Below are positions 52,652 through 62,279 of a stretch of DNA of 64,000 bases, piece by piece. The stretch lies in contig NZ_CP069127.1 of the NCBI RefSeq assembly GCF_016811915.1, forward strand, positions 5,912,501 to 5,976,500. The letters are read 5' to 3'. Below the pieces are notes generated by a model, which ran no database searches, was not told where the DNA came from, and was given only the letters and a program-made list of their open reading frames with translations. The first letter of the stretch is position 1, and each line of letters starts with the position of its first letter. The position numbers and the translations under genes are program-made. The stretch is from Brevibacillus choshinensis. GTDB lineage: Bacteria; Bacillota; Bacilli; Brevibacillales; Brevibacillaceae.

Positions 52652-54280
52652 TTAGCTCAATCCAACTATCTGTCCATCTTCATCGATATAGAGCGACTCT
52701 GCTGCCGGTTTTTTCGGCAGGCCCGGCATGGTGACCAGACTGCCCGTCAGAGCAACGATAAAGCCAGCCCCAGCCGAGATGCGCACCTCACTTACAGAAA
52801 TGGTGAAGTCTGTCGGCGCTCCCAGTATGTCTGCCCGATCCGTAAAGGAATACGGCGTTTTGGCCATGCAGACAGGCAGATGGGAAAGTCCCATCTCCTC
52901 AATCTTTTGGATGGTCTTCAGAGCTGCAGGCGAAAAGACAACTCCCGACCCACGGTAAATCTCTTTCACGACCGTCTCGATTTTTTGAGAAACCGACAGC
53001 TCCTCTTCATACAGAAAGCGGAAGGTGGATGGCTGTTCGGCCGCACGCGCCACTTTTTCTGCCAGTTCGATTCCGCCCTTGCTGCCTTCAGCCCAGACGT
53101 CAGAGAGTGCCGCTTCCGCACCCAACTGTTGGCAAAGATCGATGACGGCCTCAATCTCTTGTTGTGTATCCGTCGCGAAATGATTGATGGCGACCACCGC
53201 AGGTACGCCAAACTTCTGCAGATTCTCGATATGGCGGCGGACATTGGCGAAGCCCCGTTTCAAGGCATCCAGATTTTCCACTGACAGATCCGCTACTTTT
53301 ACGCCGCCATTGTATTTTAAAGCGCGAACCGTAATGACGACTACAGCCGCATCAGGCGTCAGCCCCGCTTTCCGGCACTTGATGTCAAAAAACTTCTCAG
53401 CTCCCAAATCTGCTCCGAACCCAGCCTCGGTCACGACGTAGTCTGCCAGCTTGAGCGCCGTCTTGGTCCCGATGACACTGCTGCATCCATGTGCAATGTT
53501 AGCAAATGGCCCACCGTGAATGAGGACAGGGGTACCTTCAATCGTCTGCACCAGATTAGGTTTGATTGCTTCCTTTAAGAGAACGCACATGGCTTCTACC
53601 GCATGTATTTCTTTGGCCCGAACCGGCTCATCGTCAAAATCATAGCCGATAATGATGTTATTCAAACGCTCCCGCAAATCAGCCAGATTTTCACTCAGGC
53701 ACAAGATCGCCATGATTTCGGATGCAGTCGTAATCATGAATCCATCTTCGCGCGCCATTCCATTCCCGTCACCCAAACCGACTACGATGTTGCGCAAGGC
53801 GCGGTCATTCATGTCCATGGCGCGTTTCCACACGACCTTTTTCGGATTCAATCGGCGGGAATTTCCTTGGAAGATATGATTATCGATCATGGCAGCCAAC
53901 AGATTGTGTGCTGAAGTGATCGCATGGATGTCGCCCGTAAAATGGAGGTTAATTTCGTCAGCCGGCAGAATTTGCGCACCACCACTCCCCGTAGCTCCAC
54001 CCTTTATCCCCATGCACGGACCAAGAGATGGCTCCCGGAGTGCGGCAATCGTCTTTTTCCCTAATGCATTCAGCGACTGGGACAATCCAATCGTTGTGAG
54101 TGTTTTTCCAGCGCCTGCCGGGTTGGGATTCATCGCTGTCACGAGGATCAGCTTTCCGTCTGGACGATCCTTCACCTTTTCCCACAGTTCATCCGAAATT
54201 TTGGCCTTAAACTTTCCGTACAGTTCCAGGTCTTGCTCTTCGATACCTGCTATCTTGGCAATCTCGACAATCGGCTTCAT
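52652..54280 (-). CDS. fhs: formate-tetrahydrofolate ligase
   Basis: 542 residues. ATP-dependent synthesis of 10-formyltetrahydrofolate from formate, supplying one-carbon units. Typical motifs: P-loop NPNPAGAGKTLTTIGLSQ, EPSLGPCMGIKGGATG, ILPADEINLHFTGD, PVLIHGGPFANIAHGCSS, VTEAGFGADLGAEKF and MPGLPKKPAA at the C-terminus. Length is near the usual 550-560. It stands alone with its own terminator. Confidence 0.97.
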   Translation of the reverse strand: MKPIVEIAKIAGIEEQDLELYGKFKAKISDELWEKVKDRPDGKLILVTAMNPNPAGAGKTLTTIGLSQSLNALGKKTIAALREPSLGPCMGIKGGATGSGGAQILPADEINLHFTGDIHAITSAHNLLAAMIDNHIFQGNSRRLNPKKVVWKRAMDMNDRALRNIVVGLGDGNGMAREDGFMITTASEIMAILCLSENLADLRERLNNIIIGYDFDDEPVRAKEIHAVEAMCVLLKEAIKPNLVQTIEGTPVLIHGGPFANIAHGCSSVIGTKTALKLADYVVTEAGFGADLGAEKFFDIKCRKAGLTPDAAVVVITVRALKYNGGVKVADLSVENLDALKRGFANVRRHIENLQKFGVPAVVAINHFATDTQQEIEAVIDLCQQLGAEAALSDVWAEGSKGGIELAEKVARAAEQPSTFRFLYEEELSVSQKIETVVKEIYRGSGVVFSPAALKTIQKIEEMGLSHLPVCMAKTPYSFTDRADILGAPTDFTISVSEVRISAGAGFIVALTGSLVTMPGLPKKPAAESLYIDEDGQIVGLS

Positions 54281-54406
54281 GCGCGCCTCCCTGCAATCGG
54301 TGAATTCGTTGTTTCATGACCAACTTCTACATTCCACATTGTAGTCACTTCTCCTTTCCCCAGAAACTCATTTGGGGAAAAATTAGGGGATTTGGCTACG
54401 TCAAGC

Positions 54407-54445
54407 AAAAAACCCGCACTCTGTAGGGTACACAGCGTACGGGCT
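54407..54445 (-). terminator. terminator of the TRAP/hydroxyacid operon
   Basis: Minus strand CCCGTACGCTGT...ACAG.G..GCGGG arms followed by T6, just after the stop at 54454. Confidence 0.85.
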
Positions 54446-54453
54446 TTGTAGGA

Positions 54454-55818
54454 TTACGCTCCAAAAATTTTCCCCGGGTTCAAAATGCCAGTCGGGTCCA
54501 ATACGTGTTTCATCGATTGCATGACATCGAGTGCTGCTCCATGCTCGATGCGTTGGTACTTGGCTTTACCCACGCCGACGCCGTGTTCTCCCGTGCACGT
54601 CCCGCCTCGGCTGAGCGCGTACTCCACGAGATGGGCATTCAGCTTCTCGGCATTCGCCACTTCAGCCGGATCGTTCAGATCGATCATCAAAATGACGTGA
54701 TAATTGCCATCTCCGACGTGACCCAGGATTGCACCGTCCAAGCCCGATCCATCGATGGCAGCTCTCGCATCGACGACGGCACCGGCAAGCTCTGAAAACG
54801 GGACGCATACATCGGTCACCATCATCTTTTTCCCCGGTGACTTGTGGATAAAGGCGTACGCCATGTTGTGTCGCACATCCCACAGCTGCGCCCGCGCTTT
54901 GGAATCTGTCTCAAACAGGAACTCCGTGCATCCGTGCTCGCCCGCGATCGTTTGGGCAAACTCGACATCGTGCGAAAGACCCTGTTCGCTTCCATGAAAC
55001 TCGATAAACAGCGTAGGATTTTCCGGATAGCTGGTTTCCTTGTAAGCATTCACCTGACGGATGGAGCGCTCGTCAATCAACTCAATGCGCGCTACCGGAA
55101 TACCTGCTGAAAGGATGTCCACTACCGTATCTACTGCATCCTGAACGGTAGGGAAGCAGGCACGCGACGCCATTGTTGCCTCTGGAATCCCGTATACCCG
55201 CAACGTCAACTCCGTGAAGACGCCGAGCGTCCCTTCCGATCCCACGAAAAGTCCGGTCAAATGATAGCCAGACGATGATTTTGCCGTCATGCTCCCGGTG
55301 TGGATGATTCGTCCATCTGCCAGCACGACTTCCAGGTCGCGCACATTATCCCTCATCACGCCGTAACGAACGGATGTGGTGCCGCTCGCATTCGTCGCCG
55401 CCATTCCGCCTAATGTAGCGTCGGCTCCTGGATCCACTGAGAAAAATAGTCCGTGCTTTTTCAGCTCCTTGTTGAGCTGTGTGCGCGTCACACCTGGCTG
55501 CACCCGAACTAAAAAATCCTGCGGGCGAACCTCCAGCACTTGATTCATCAGAGAAAAATCCAGGCTGATCCCGCCATGGTAAGGAATCGCGTGTCCTTCC
55601 AGGCTGCTTCCCAATCCAAACGGGGTGACAGCGATGTGCCGCTCGCTCGCCAGCTTCATGATTTCGCTGACCTCTTGGGCCGATTGCGGAAACACCACGA
55701 CATCCGGCAAATGTGGCGTGTGATACGATTCATCGTGACTGTGATGTTCGAGAACGGTCGGGTTTGTCGTGACACGCTCGTCTCCCAGCCAATCCTTTAA
55801 TTGTTGAATGTAATCCAC
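54454..55818 (-). CDS. FAD-linked hydroxyacid dehydrogenase (GlcD/D-lactate dehydrogenase type)
   Basis: 454 residues of the FAD_binding_4/FAD-oxidase_C family. FAD loop TPFGLGSSLEGHAIPYHGG, SVDPGADATLGGMAATNASG, GLFVGSEGTLGV; C-terminal domain HVGDGNYHVILMID and GEHGVGVGK. Family members oxidise D-lactate, glycolate, D-2-hydroxyglutarate or similar acids and pass electrons to the membrane. It ends the sigma-54 operon after the TRAP genes, which suggests that the imported substrate or its product is a 2-hydroxyacid. Confidence 0.9.
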   Translation of the reverse strand: MDYIQQLKDWLGDERVTTNPTVLEHHSHDESYHTPHLPDVVVFPQSAQEVSEIMKLASERHIAVTPFGLGSSLEGHAIPYHGGISLDFSLMNQVLEVRPQDFLVRVQPGVTRTQLNKELKKHGLFFSVDPGADATLGGMAATNASGTTSVRYGVMRDNVRDLEVVLADGRIIHTGSMTAKSSSGYHLTGLFVGSEGTLGVFTELTLRVYGIPEATMASRACFPTVQDAVDTVVDILSAGIPVARIELIDERSIRQVNAYKETSYPENPTLFIEFHGSEQGLSHDVEFAQTIAGEHGCTEFLFETDSKARAQLWDVRHNMAYAFIHKSPGKKMMVTDVCVPFSELAGAVVDARAAIDGSGLDGAILGHVGDGNYHVILMIDLNDPAEVANAEKLNAHLVEYALSRGGTCTGEHGVGVGKAKYQRIEHGAALDVMQSMKHVLDPTGILNPGKIFGA

Positions 55819-55834
55819 GGATAGCGCCTCCTCG

Positions 55835-57109
55835 TTACTTACTCATTTCCACCAGCCACAAGCTGATTTCCGGTACGTAGGTGATGAGCATCAAATCGAC
55901 GATCATGAGGATCAAGAATGGAATCGCTGCTCTCTCAATCGCGGAATTGGACAGCTTGGCGATATTGCCGGCTACCAAGAGATTGAGTCCCACCGGCGGC
56001 GTCAGCATACCAATCGCGGAGTTGACGACCATGATCACCCCGAACAACACCGGGTCGATTCCCAACGCATTGGTGATCGGCAAAAGAATCGGAGTCATGA
56101 GGATAATCGTGACCGCCGTCTCCATAAACGTGCCCAGGATCAGCAGCAAAACGTTGATGATGAGCAAAGTGATAAATGCGCTATCGGTAATCCCCAGCAT
56201 GAATTGGGCAATTTCCTGAGGAATATTTTCCCTGGTCATAATGAACCCGAATGCATTGGCTGTCGCGATGATGAGCATGATCACAGCCGTCATGCTTGCC
56301 GAGCCCGCAAAAATTTCACCCAAGTCTCTCCATTTGATTTCTCGGTAGACGAAAAGGCCAATCACCAAGCCGTATACCACAGCGACAACAGCTGCTTCTG
56401 TAGAAGTGAAAATACCACCGTAAATACCGCCTAAAATAATGACAGGCATGAGAATGGCCAAGATGGCATCCTTAAAGGCTTGCCAAATGTCCGCCAGGGA
56501 GTGCTTTTCGCCACCGCCCCAACCATTTTTCTTGCTGATCCAGAATGAATAGAGAATAAGGGAGATCGCTACCAGAATCCCAGGCCCAATCCCGGCAATG
56601 AACAAATCGTTGATGGAAGTGCTGGCTGCTACTCCATACAAAACCATCGGAACGCTGGGCGGAATCATGACGCCGATCGTCCCACCCGCTGCGTGCAGAG
56701 CAGCAGAAAAGCGAATATCGTACCCCTTTTTGACCATGTGCGGGATGAGAATTCCCCCTACGGCAGCAGTGGTCGCGGCAGATGAACCGGAAATCGCAGC
56801 AAAAAATGTACAACCCATTACCGCCACGATCGCCAATCCTCCAGGGAGAGTTCCGACAAGCGTATTGGCAAAGCGAATCAGCCTTGCCGATATCCCGCCC
56901 GTTTCCATGAGCTTACCCGCGAGCAGGAAGAACGGAACTGCCATCAAAGGGAAAGAGTCCGTCCCGTTGAACATTTTTTGAATGACGACCAAAAGAGGAA
57001 TGTTTCCCTCTACCATAAAGGCAACGACTACCGAGAGCCCTAATGCGACAGCTATCGGAACATTGATGATCAGGAGAACCAAGAGTGTCAGAAAAAGCAC
57101 GGTACCCAC
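55835..57109 (-). CDS. dctM: TRAP transporter large permease subunit
   Basis: 424 residues, 12 or so membrane segments, family motifs FLLAGKLMETGGISARLIRF and MNGTDSFPLMAVPFF-like start region (KMFNGTDSFPLMAVPFFLLA), GRVP-type loop and VNSAIGMLTPPVGLNL. Main sodium-driven permease of the tripartite system. The start is GTG 57109, with the GAGTGA of the dctQ end as part of its ribosome site. Placed between dctQ and the FAD dehydrogenase gene. Confidence 0.95.
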   Translation of the reverse strand: MGTVLFLTLLVLLIINVPIAVALGLSVVVAFMVEGNIPLLVVIQKMFNGTDSFPLMAVPFFLLAGKLMETGGISARLIRFANTLVGTLPGGLAIVAVMGCTFFAAISGSSAATTAAVGGILIPHMVKKGYDIRFSAALHAAGGTIGVMIPPSVPMVLYGVAASTSINDLFIAGIGPGILVAISLILYSFWISKKNGWGGGEKHSLADIWQAFKDAILAILMPVIILGGIYGGIFTSTEAAVVAVVYGLVIGLFVYREIKWRDLGEIFAGSASMTAVIMLIIATANAFGFIMTRENIPQEIAQFMLGITDSAFITLLIINVLLLILGTFMETAVTIILMTPILLPITNALGIDPVLFGVIMVVNSAIGMLTPPVGLNLLVAGNIAKLSNSAIERAAIPFLILMIVDLMLITYVPEISLWLVEMSK

Positions 57110-57116
57110 AATCGAT

Positions 57117-57584
57117 TCACTCCTTCCCGGTGATATCTTTCCAAGTTACATGGAGAACGTTCATGATGAGCAGGACACCGCTGATCGGAATCACCATGTA
57201 GACGTAGCCCATGGGAACGAGCAGAGTGGGGGAGGTCTGCGTCATGCTTCGCGCAGCCAAGGCATACCCTTGTTGAACCATGACCACAAAAAAGAAAATG
57301 CTAAGAATCGCAGCAAGACTCAGGACGATCTTGTTCATCAAAGGAGACAAAAACTTCTGAATATATTCGGTGCCGATATGGGCTCTGATGGCCATCGCAT
57401 AGGCTGAGCCGAGAAAGGTGATCCAAATCAGCAAATAACGGGCGAGCTCCTCCGTCCAGGCAAGCGGCTGGTCCAGGAAAAACCGGAACAGCACCTGCAG
57501 GAATACCGCTACGACCATCACAGCAAGCAGAGCCACCACGATGAAGCGAGTGAAACTGTTTATTTTGGAAATAAGGGTGCTCAC
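57117..57584 (-). CDS. dctQ: TRAP transporter small permease subunit
   Basis: 155 residues with four membrane segments (FIVVALLAVMVVAVFLQVLF, LAWTEELARYLLIWITFLGS, IVLSLAAILSIFFFVVMV, VYMVIPISGVLLIMNVLHV). The EELARYLLIW motif is typical of DctQ. It couples the binding protein and large permease. Confidence 0.93.
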   Translation of the reverse strand: MSTLISKINSFTRFIVVALLAVMVVAVFLQVLFRFFLDQPLAWTEELARYLLIWITFLGSAYAMAIRAHIGTEYIQKFLSPLMNKIVLSLAAILSIFFFVVMVQQGYALAARSMTQTSPTLLVPMGYVYMVIPISGVLLIMNVLHVTWKDITGKE

Positions 57585-57647
57585 ACGATTTCTCCTTTCG
57601 CAGGGAAAGGGGGAGAAAAGCCCTGTCGCTCCTCTCCCTTCCTCCGA

Positions 57648-58715
57648 TTATTTCGTATTCATGATCTCATCAACCAGCTCTTTGCCAAACTGACCGGAGA
57701 ATTTGTCGTATACAGGCTTCATCGCATCGCGGAACGCTGCTTTGTCCACGTCTTCGGTGATCACTACGCCCTTCGACTTGATATCGTTAATCGCTTCCTG
57801 CTCCATTTTGATCATCAGTTCACGCTCGTACTGACCCGCTTTTTGCGCTTCTTCGGAGATCAGCTGCTGCACATCAGCAGGGAGCTTGTCCCATACAGGC
57901 TTGCTGAACAAGATCAGAGCCGCAGAGTATACGTGACCAGTCAGAGACATGTGTGTTTGTTTGGAATCGTACAGCTTGTAAGTTTGGGCTACGATTGCAG
58001 GGTTCTCCTGAGCGTCTACTACGCCTTGCTGCAAGGCAGTCAGTGCTTCTGTCCATGCCATCGGGGTTGGTTTTGCGCCCAATGCTTCAAAAGCAGCCAA
58101 GTGGATCGGATTTTCTTGTGTACGAATCTTCATGCCCTGAACATCAGCAGGTGTCTTGATGTCTTTCGTTCCATTTGTAATGTGGCGGAAACCATTTTCA
58201 GCCCAAGCCAGGCCAACGAGGTTTGCACTGCTCAAGTCTTTCAAGATGTCTTGGCCCACTTTTCCGTCCAAGACCTTGTATGCTTGCTCACGGCTCTCAA
58301 ACAAAAATGGCAGGTCGAGCACACCCAATTTTGAATAGAAGTTGGTTACCGGTGCCGTAGAAGTAATCGACATATCTGCCGTGCCAAACGTAAGCGCTTC
58401 CGTCAGTTCGCGTTCAGCACCGAGCTGGCTCAATGGATATACTTCGATTTTCACTTTCCCGTTGGAACGCTTCTCCACATCCTCTGCCATCTTTTTCAGC
58501 GCCAGATTGTACGGGTGGTCCTCCGTCAGCGAGTGTCCCGCTTTGAATACATAGGTTTGTCCATCACTCTTGGGTGCTTCCGTCTTTGCAGCTTGTCCGC
58601 CGCCATTTTGTCCGGAAGGCGCAGCGGATTGCCCGCCGCCTCCCCCACATGCTGTCAGCAATAAAGAAGCGGACATGATTCCTGATAAAAGGAAGCTCCA
58701 TTTTTTTCGCAACAT
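57648..58715 (-). CDS. dctP: TRAP transporter substrate-binding lipoprotein
   Basis: 355 residues. Lipoprotein signal peptide with lipobox LLTACGGGG, then a Gly/Gln-rich linker and a DctP domain (FKAGHSLTEDHPYNLALKKM, GTADMSITSTAPVTNF, RTQENPIHLAAFEALGAKPT, ALQQGVVDAQENP). The Arg in KIRTQENP is the site that binds the carboxylate of the substrate in DctP proteins, so an organic acid is expected. ATG 58715 follows GGGGGA. Confidence 0.94.
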   Translation of the reverse strand: MLRKKWSFLLSGIMSASLLLTACGGGGGQSAAPSGQNGGGQAAKTEAPKSDGQTYVFKAGHSLTEDHPYNLALKKMAEDVEKRSNGKVKIEVYPLSQLGAERELTEALTFGTADMSITSTAPVTNFYSKLGVLDLPFLFESREQAYKVLDGKVGQDILKDLSSANLVGLAWAENGFRHITNGTKDIKTPADVQGMKIRTQENPIHLAAFEALGAKPTPMAWTEALTALQQGVVDAQENPAIVAQTYKLYDSKQTHMSLTGHVYSAALILFSKPVWDKLPADVQQLISEEAQKAGQYERELMIKMEQEAINDIKSKGVVITEDVDKAAFRDAMKPVYDKFSGQFGKELVDEIMNTK

Positions 58716-58793
58716 CTCTCTAATTCCCCCTGGTTCTCTCTTTTTTATTTAATATTGAATTCATTTAATAATATGAAAATTTTAACCGTTTGG

Positions 58794-59564
58794 CTAGATC
58801 CCTCTTCCGCCATCTACGTTCATTACTTCGCCCGTCACGATTTTGGAAAGGTCAGAAGCCAAATACAGAGCGGCCTGCGCAATATCCTCCGGTTGGATCA
58901 ACGTGCCCAACGGAACGCTGCTGATGAAAATATCCTTCTTGCCCGCTTCGACCTCTGCTTCATCCCCGTTGATGAACTTGCCGAGCATCGGTGTCTCAGC
59001 CGGCCCCGGATTGATGACATTCACGCGGATCTTGTAAGGTGCCAGCTCGATCGCAAGCGCCTTGCTCAGCATGATTGCAGCCCCTTTGGAAGCGCAGTAC
59101 GCATTCAGTCCTGGACGCGCGCGAATTCCGGCGATCGATGCGATGTTGATAATGCTGCCTTTGCTATTGGCCTTCATGTGAGGAACAGCATGGCGCGTCG
59201 TCAAGAAAATGGATTTGGTGTTAACAGCCATGGTTCTGTCCCACTGTTCGAGGCTCAGCTCCTCGATGGGCGTGAATGCTTGCGGTACCCCTGCGCAGTT
59301 GACGAGTACATCAATCGAGCCGAAAGCAGAGACGGTCTCTTTGACGAGGGCAGCCACGCTCTCGTCGTCGGCCACATCCGTCTGAACGGGAAGTGCCGTA
59401 CCCTCCGGCAATTCCTTTGCTGCCTGCTCAGCTGCCGCCTTGTTCAAATCTGCCAGAACGACCTTGGCCCCCTGCTCGGCAAAAAGGGTAGCGATGGCTT
59501 TCCCCATACCTGATCCTGCACCCGTTACAATTGCGGTTTTTCCTGCCAAAAGCTGTCCGTTCAT
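58794..59564 (-). CDS. short-chain dehydrogenase/reductase of the hydroxyacid operon
   Basis: 256 residues, classical SDR: TGAGSGMGKAIATLF, VLADLN (NAD-type Asp), NCAG, YCASKGAAIML, ending VDGGRGI. Substrate unknown; neighbours suggest a hydroxyacid or hydroxy-aldehyde intermediate. The start overlaps the aldehyde dehydrogenase stop by four bases. Confidence 0.9.
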   Translation of the reverse strand: MNGQLLAGKTAIVTGAGSGMGKAIATLFAEQGAKVVLADLNKAAAEQAAKELPEGTALPVQTDVADDESVAALVKETVSAFGSIDVLVNCAGVPQAFTPIEELSLEQWDRTMAVNTKSIFLTTRHAVPHMKANSKGSIINIASIAGIRARPGLNAYCASKGAAIMLSKALAIELAPYKIRVNVINPGPAETPMLGKFINGDEAEVEAGKKDIFISSVPLGTLIQPEDIAQAALYLASDLSKIVTGEVMNVDGGRGI

Positions 59565-60985
59565 AGATTGATCACCACCATCCTCTCTTCAGTCATTTCC
59601 TCAACGGCATAACGTGGGCCCTCTTTGCCGAGACCACTGTTCTTGACGCCTCCATAAGGCATCACGTCATTGCGATAGGTTGAAACGTCATTGATGACGA
59701 CACCGCCGTATTCGAGCACACGCGCCGCTTTCATCGCGATATTCAGATCCCGGGTGAAAATGCCAGCCTGAAGCCCGTAATCGGAGTTGTTCGCCTGCGC
59801 AAAAGCATCGTCCAAATCACGGTAAGGAATGATCGTTACCACAGGGGCAAAAACTTCACGGCATACGACTTTCATCTCGGGCTTGGTATCCACCAGCACA
59901 GCGGGATAGAACAGAGCTCCCTCCCGTTTCACCGGCAGCAGGGATTTCGCCCCTTGGCTGATCGCTTCCAGCACCCATTCCTCCGTACGGCTCGCTTCCT
60001 TTTCACTGATCATAGGCCCTACATCTGTCGTCGGATCTTCCGGGTCGCCCACTTTCAGCTGTTTGACCTCGCTGATGTACAGGTCTGTAAATTCAGAGAT
60101 CACATCTTCATGGACGTAGATGCGCTGCACCGCGATGCAAGCCTGCCCTGCATTGTGGAAGCTGCGAGCTGCAGTCTGGCGGGCTGCCAGCTCCAGATCG
60201 GCATCGTGATGAACGATGTTCGGCGAGTTGTTGCCGAGCTCCAAAGCTACCGGGCGCATGCCGCTGCGTTCCTTGATATGGCGTCCTACTTCCCCTGAGC
60301 CAGTGAAGGTGTACATCGCGATACGCTCTTCGTCGAGGAGCCATTCGCCCACCTCGCTGCCTGCTCCCGTGACGATGTTGATGTAGCCTTTGGGCAATCC
60401 CGCTTCCTCCAAAACCTCCAGCAGCAGGAACGTCGCGATCGGAGTCACCGTTGCCGGCTTGACGACGAGAGTGTTTCCAGCCGCGATAGCCGGAGCGATC
60501 TTGTGCGTGCTGAGCAGGAGGGGGTAGTTGAATGGCGTAATGGCGCCAATCACTCCCTTTGGTACACGGATGGTGAAGCCGAGGCGATTTTCGGAGCCTT
60601 CTGTCGCCTGCAGGGGGATCATTTCGCCGTGAATCTTTTTAGCTTCCTCTGCAGATAGACGGAGCGTATTGATGGTGCGATCCAGTTCATTCATCGCATC
60701 CTTGCGCGTTTTGCCCACTTCACGAATCAGGGAAAGCTCCATCTCATCCCGGCGCGCTTCCATCAATTCAGACGCTTTCAGCAAAATCTTGTAGCGCTGA
60801 AAAGGAGTCAGTGCGTCCGACTTGAACGTCTTCGCCGCCTTCTCCACTGCATCCGATACATGATGCTGCTGCGCTTTGGCTATTTGCGCGATGCACTCTC
60901 CTGTGTATTTGTGGTAAACAGGGATGTAGCTGTCTGCCTTTACCCATTCGCCACCGATGTACAGATCATACGATTTCGTTTCCAT
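59561..60985 (-). CDS. NAD(P)-dependent aldehyde dehydrogenase
   Basis: 474 residues of the ALDH superfamily, like lactaldehyde/semialdehyde dehydrogenases. Catalytic Cys in NAGQACIAVQR, general base Glu in VALELGNNSPN, TPFNYPLLL and PYGGVKNSGLGKEGP near the end. Oxidises an aldehyde intermediate of the pathway to an acid. It follows the tartrate/malate-type dehydrogenase gene. Confidence 0.93.
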   Translation of the reverse strand: METKSYDLYIGGEWVKADSYIPVYHKYTGECIAQIAKAQQHHVSDAVEKAAKTFKSDALTPFQRYKILLKASELMEARRDEMELSLIREVGKTRKDAMNELDRTINTLRLSAEEAKKIHGEMIPLQATEGSENRLGFTIRVPKGVIGAITPFNYPLLLSTHKIAPAIAAGNTLVVKPATVTPIATFLLLEVLEEAGLPKGYINIVTGAGSEVGEWLLDEERIAMYTFTGSGEVGRHIKERSGMRPVALELGNNSPNIVHHDADLELAARQTAARSFHNAGQACIAVQRIYVHEDVISEFTDLYISEVKQLKVGDPEDPTTDVGPMISEKEASRTEEWVLEAISQGAKSLLPVKREGALFYPAVLVDTKPEMKVVCREVFAPVVTIIPYRDLDDAFAQANNSDYGLQAGIFTRDLNIAMKAARVLEYGGVVINDVSTYRNDVMPYGGVKNSGLGKEGPRYAVEEMTEERMVVINL

Positions 60986-61008
60986 TCTCCCATTGCCTCC
61001 CTCTATGT

Positions 61009-62085
61009 CTATTTGGTTGCCTCATAGATCTGGCGAACGATCTCGTCGCCCAGCTCCCTCGTCGTTGCCTTGCCTCCCAGGTCAGGTGTCAGCACTTTTC
61101 CATCTACCAGCACTTGCTCGATCGCATTCATGATGACTCCACTAATTTCCGGCAGATCGAGATGATCCATCATCATGCTGAGGCTCCAGATTTGCGCGAT
61201 CGGATTGGCACTCCCTTTGCCTGCGATATCAGGAGCAGAGCCATGAATCGGCTCGAACATGGAAGGATACTTGCGCTCCGGATTGATGTTGGCTGATGGC
61301 GCCAGTCCCAGTCCGCCAACGATTGCCGCTCCGAGATCCGTGAGAATATCGCCGAACAGATTGCTCGCCACGACCACATCAAATGTCTCCGGACGAGTAA
61401 TAAAGTAAGCCGCCAAAGCGTCAATGTGATAAAGCGTCGTATGGACATCGGGATGCTCCTGGCTGATTTCTTTGACGATTTCATCCCAGAATGGCATCGA
61501 ATGGTTAATTCCATTGGACTTCGTCGCCGCTGTCAGTCTCTTTTTCGGCTTCTTCTCCGCGAGAGAGTAGGCGTATTTCAAAATGCGCTCGGTGCCGTAT
61601 CGCGTAAACACGTTGTTTTGGACGGCCATTTCGTATGGCGTACCCTGGTGCATCCGTCCGCCCATGTTGGAATACTCGCCCTCGGTATTTTCCCTGACGA
61701 CGACGAAATCCAGATCGGCATGCTCTTTGTAACGCAAGGGGCTCTCCAACCCTTTGAGCAGCTTTACGGGGCGCAGGTTTACATACTGCTGAAAAGCACG
61801 GCGGATCGGCAAAATCAATTCCCAGACCGAGACATGATCAGGAACTTCCGGCGCTCCGACGGCACCGAGTAGGATTAGATCGTAGTCTTTTAATGTATCC
61901 AATCCATTTTCCGGCATCATCCTGCCATGCGTGAGGTAGTAGTTGCAATTCCAATCCATCACATCATTGGCAAAACGAATACCACCATGGCTTTCTTCAA
62001 TTGCTTTCAATACTTTTAATCCTTCGTCCATCACTTCGGGACCGATTCCATCTCCCGGAATCACTGCGATTGAATAATGAAGCAA
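61009..62085 (-). CDS. tartrate/D-malate dehydrogenase-type decarboxylating dehydrogenase
   Basis: 358 residues of the isopropylmalate/isocitrate dehydrogenase family, closest in look to tartrate dehydrogenase/D-malate dehydrogenase (TtuC/DmlA/YeaU). Motifs: AVIPGDGIGPEVMDEGL, VVRENTEGEYSNMGG, KSNGINHSMPFWDE, DALAAYFITRP, ASNLFGDILTDLGA and PIHGSAPDIAGKG. It oxidatively decarboxylates a 2-hydroxy dicarboxylate. The start is TTG 62085, with GGGGGGAGA upstream. First gene behind the sigma-54 promoter. Confidence 0.9.
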   Translation of the reverse strand: MLHYSIAVIPGDGIGPEVMDEGLKVLKAIEESHGGIRFANDVMDWNCNYYLTHGRMMPENGLDTLKDYDLILLGAVGAPEVPDHVSVWELILPIRRAFQQYVNLRPVKLLKGLESPLRYKEHADLDFVVVRENTEGEYSNMGGRMHQGTPYEMAVQNNVFTRYGTERILKYAYSLAEKKPKKRLTAATKSNGINHSMPFWDEIVKEISQEHPDVHTTLYHIDALAAYFITRPETFDVVVASNLFGDILTDLGAAIVGGLGLAPSANINPERKYPSMFEPIHGSAPDIAGKGSANPIAQIWSLSMMMDHLDLPEISGVIMNAIEQVLVDGKVLTPDLGGKATTRELGDEIVRQIYEATK

Positions 62086-62140
62086 TCGTCTCCCCCCTTT
62101 GAATGATCAAAATTTTTTGACGATATCGACCTCCTAATAC

Positions 62141-62158
62141 TTGCACGTTTAATGCCAA
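62141..62158 (-). promoter_or_regulatory. sigma-54 (-24/-12) promoter
   Basis: Minus strand TTGGCATTAAACGTGCAA: the GG of the -24 element and the GC of the -12 element are exactly 12 bases apart, as in TGGCAC-N5-TTGC. It lies about 60 bases before the first gene of the operon. Confidence 0.75.
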
Positions 62159-62245
62159 CCTTTATCATAAGGGCCATCTATGATAAAACGCTTTCAAGAC
62201 AAGCGTAGAAAAATGTCAGTTCCTGCCGATTGCCTACATTCGCAA

Positions 62246-62278
62246 CGAAGTGTTGCAACATAACGCTGCAACACTTCG
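62246..62278. promoter_or_regulatory. 12-bp inverted repeat, candidate enhancer site
   Basis: CGAAGTGTTGCA - nine bases - TGCAACACTTCG, a perfect repeat located about 90-120 bases upstream of the sigma-54 promoter and next to the activator gene. No T run, so it is not a terminator. Confidence 0.65.
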
Positions 62279-62279
62279 C

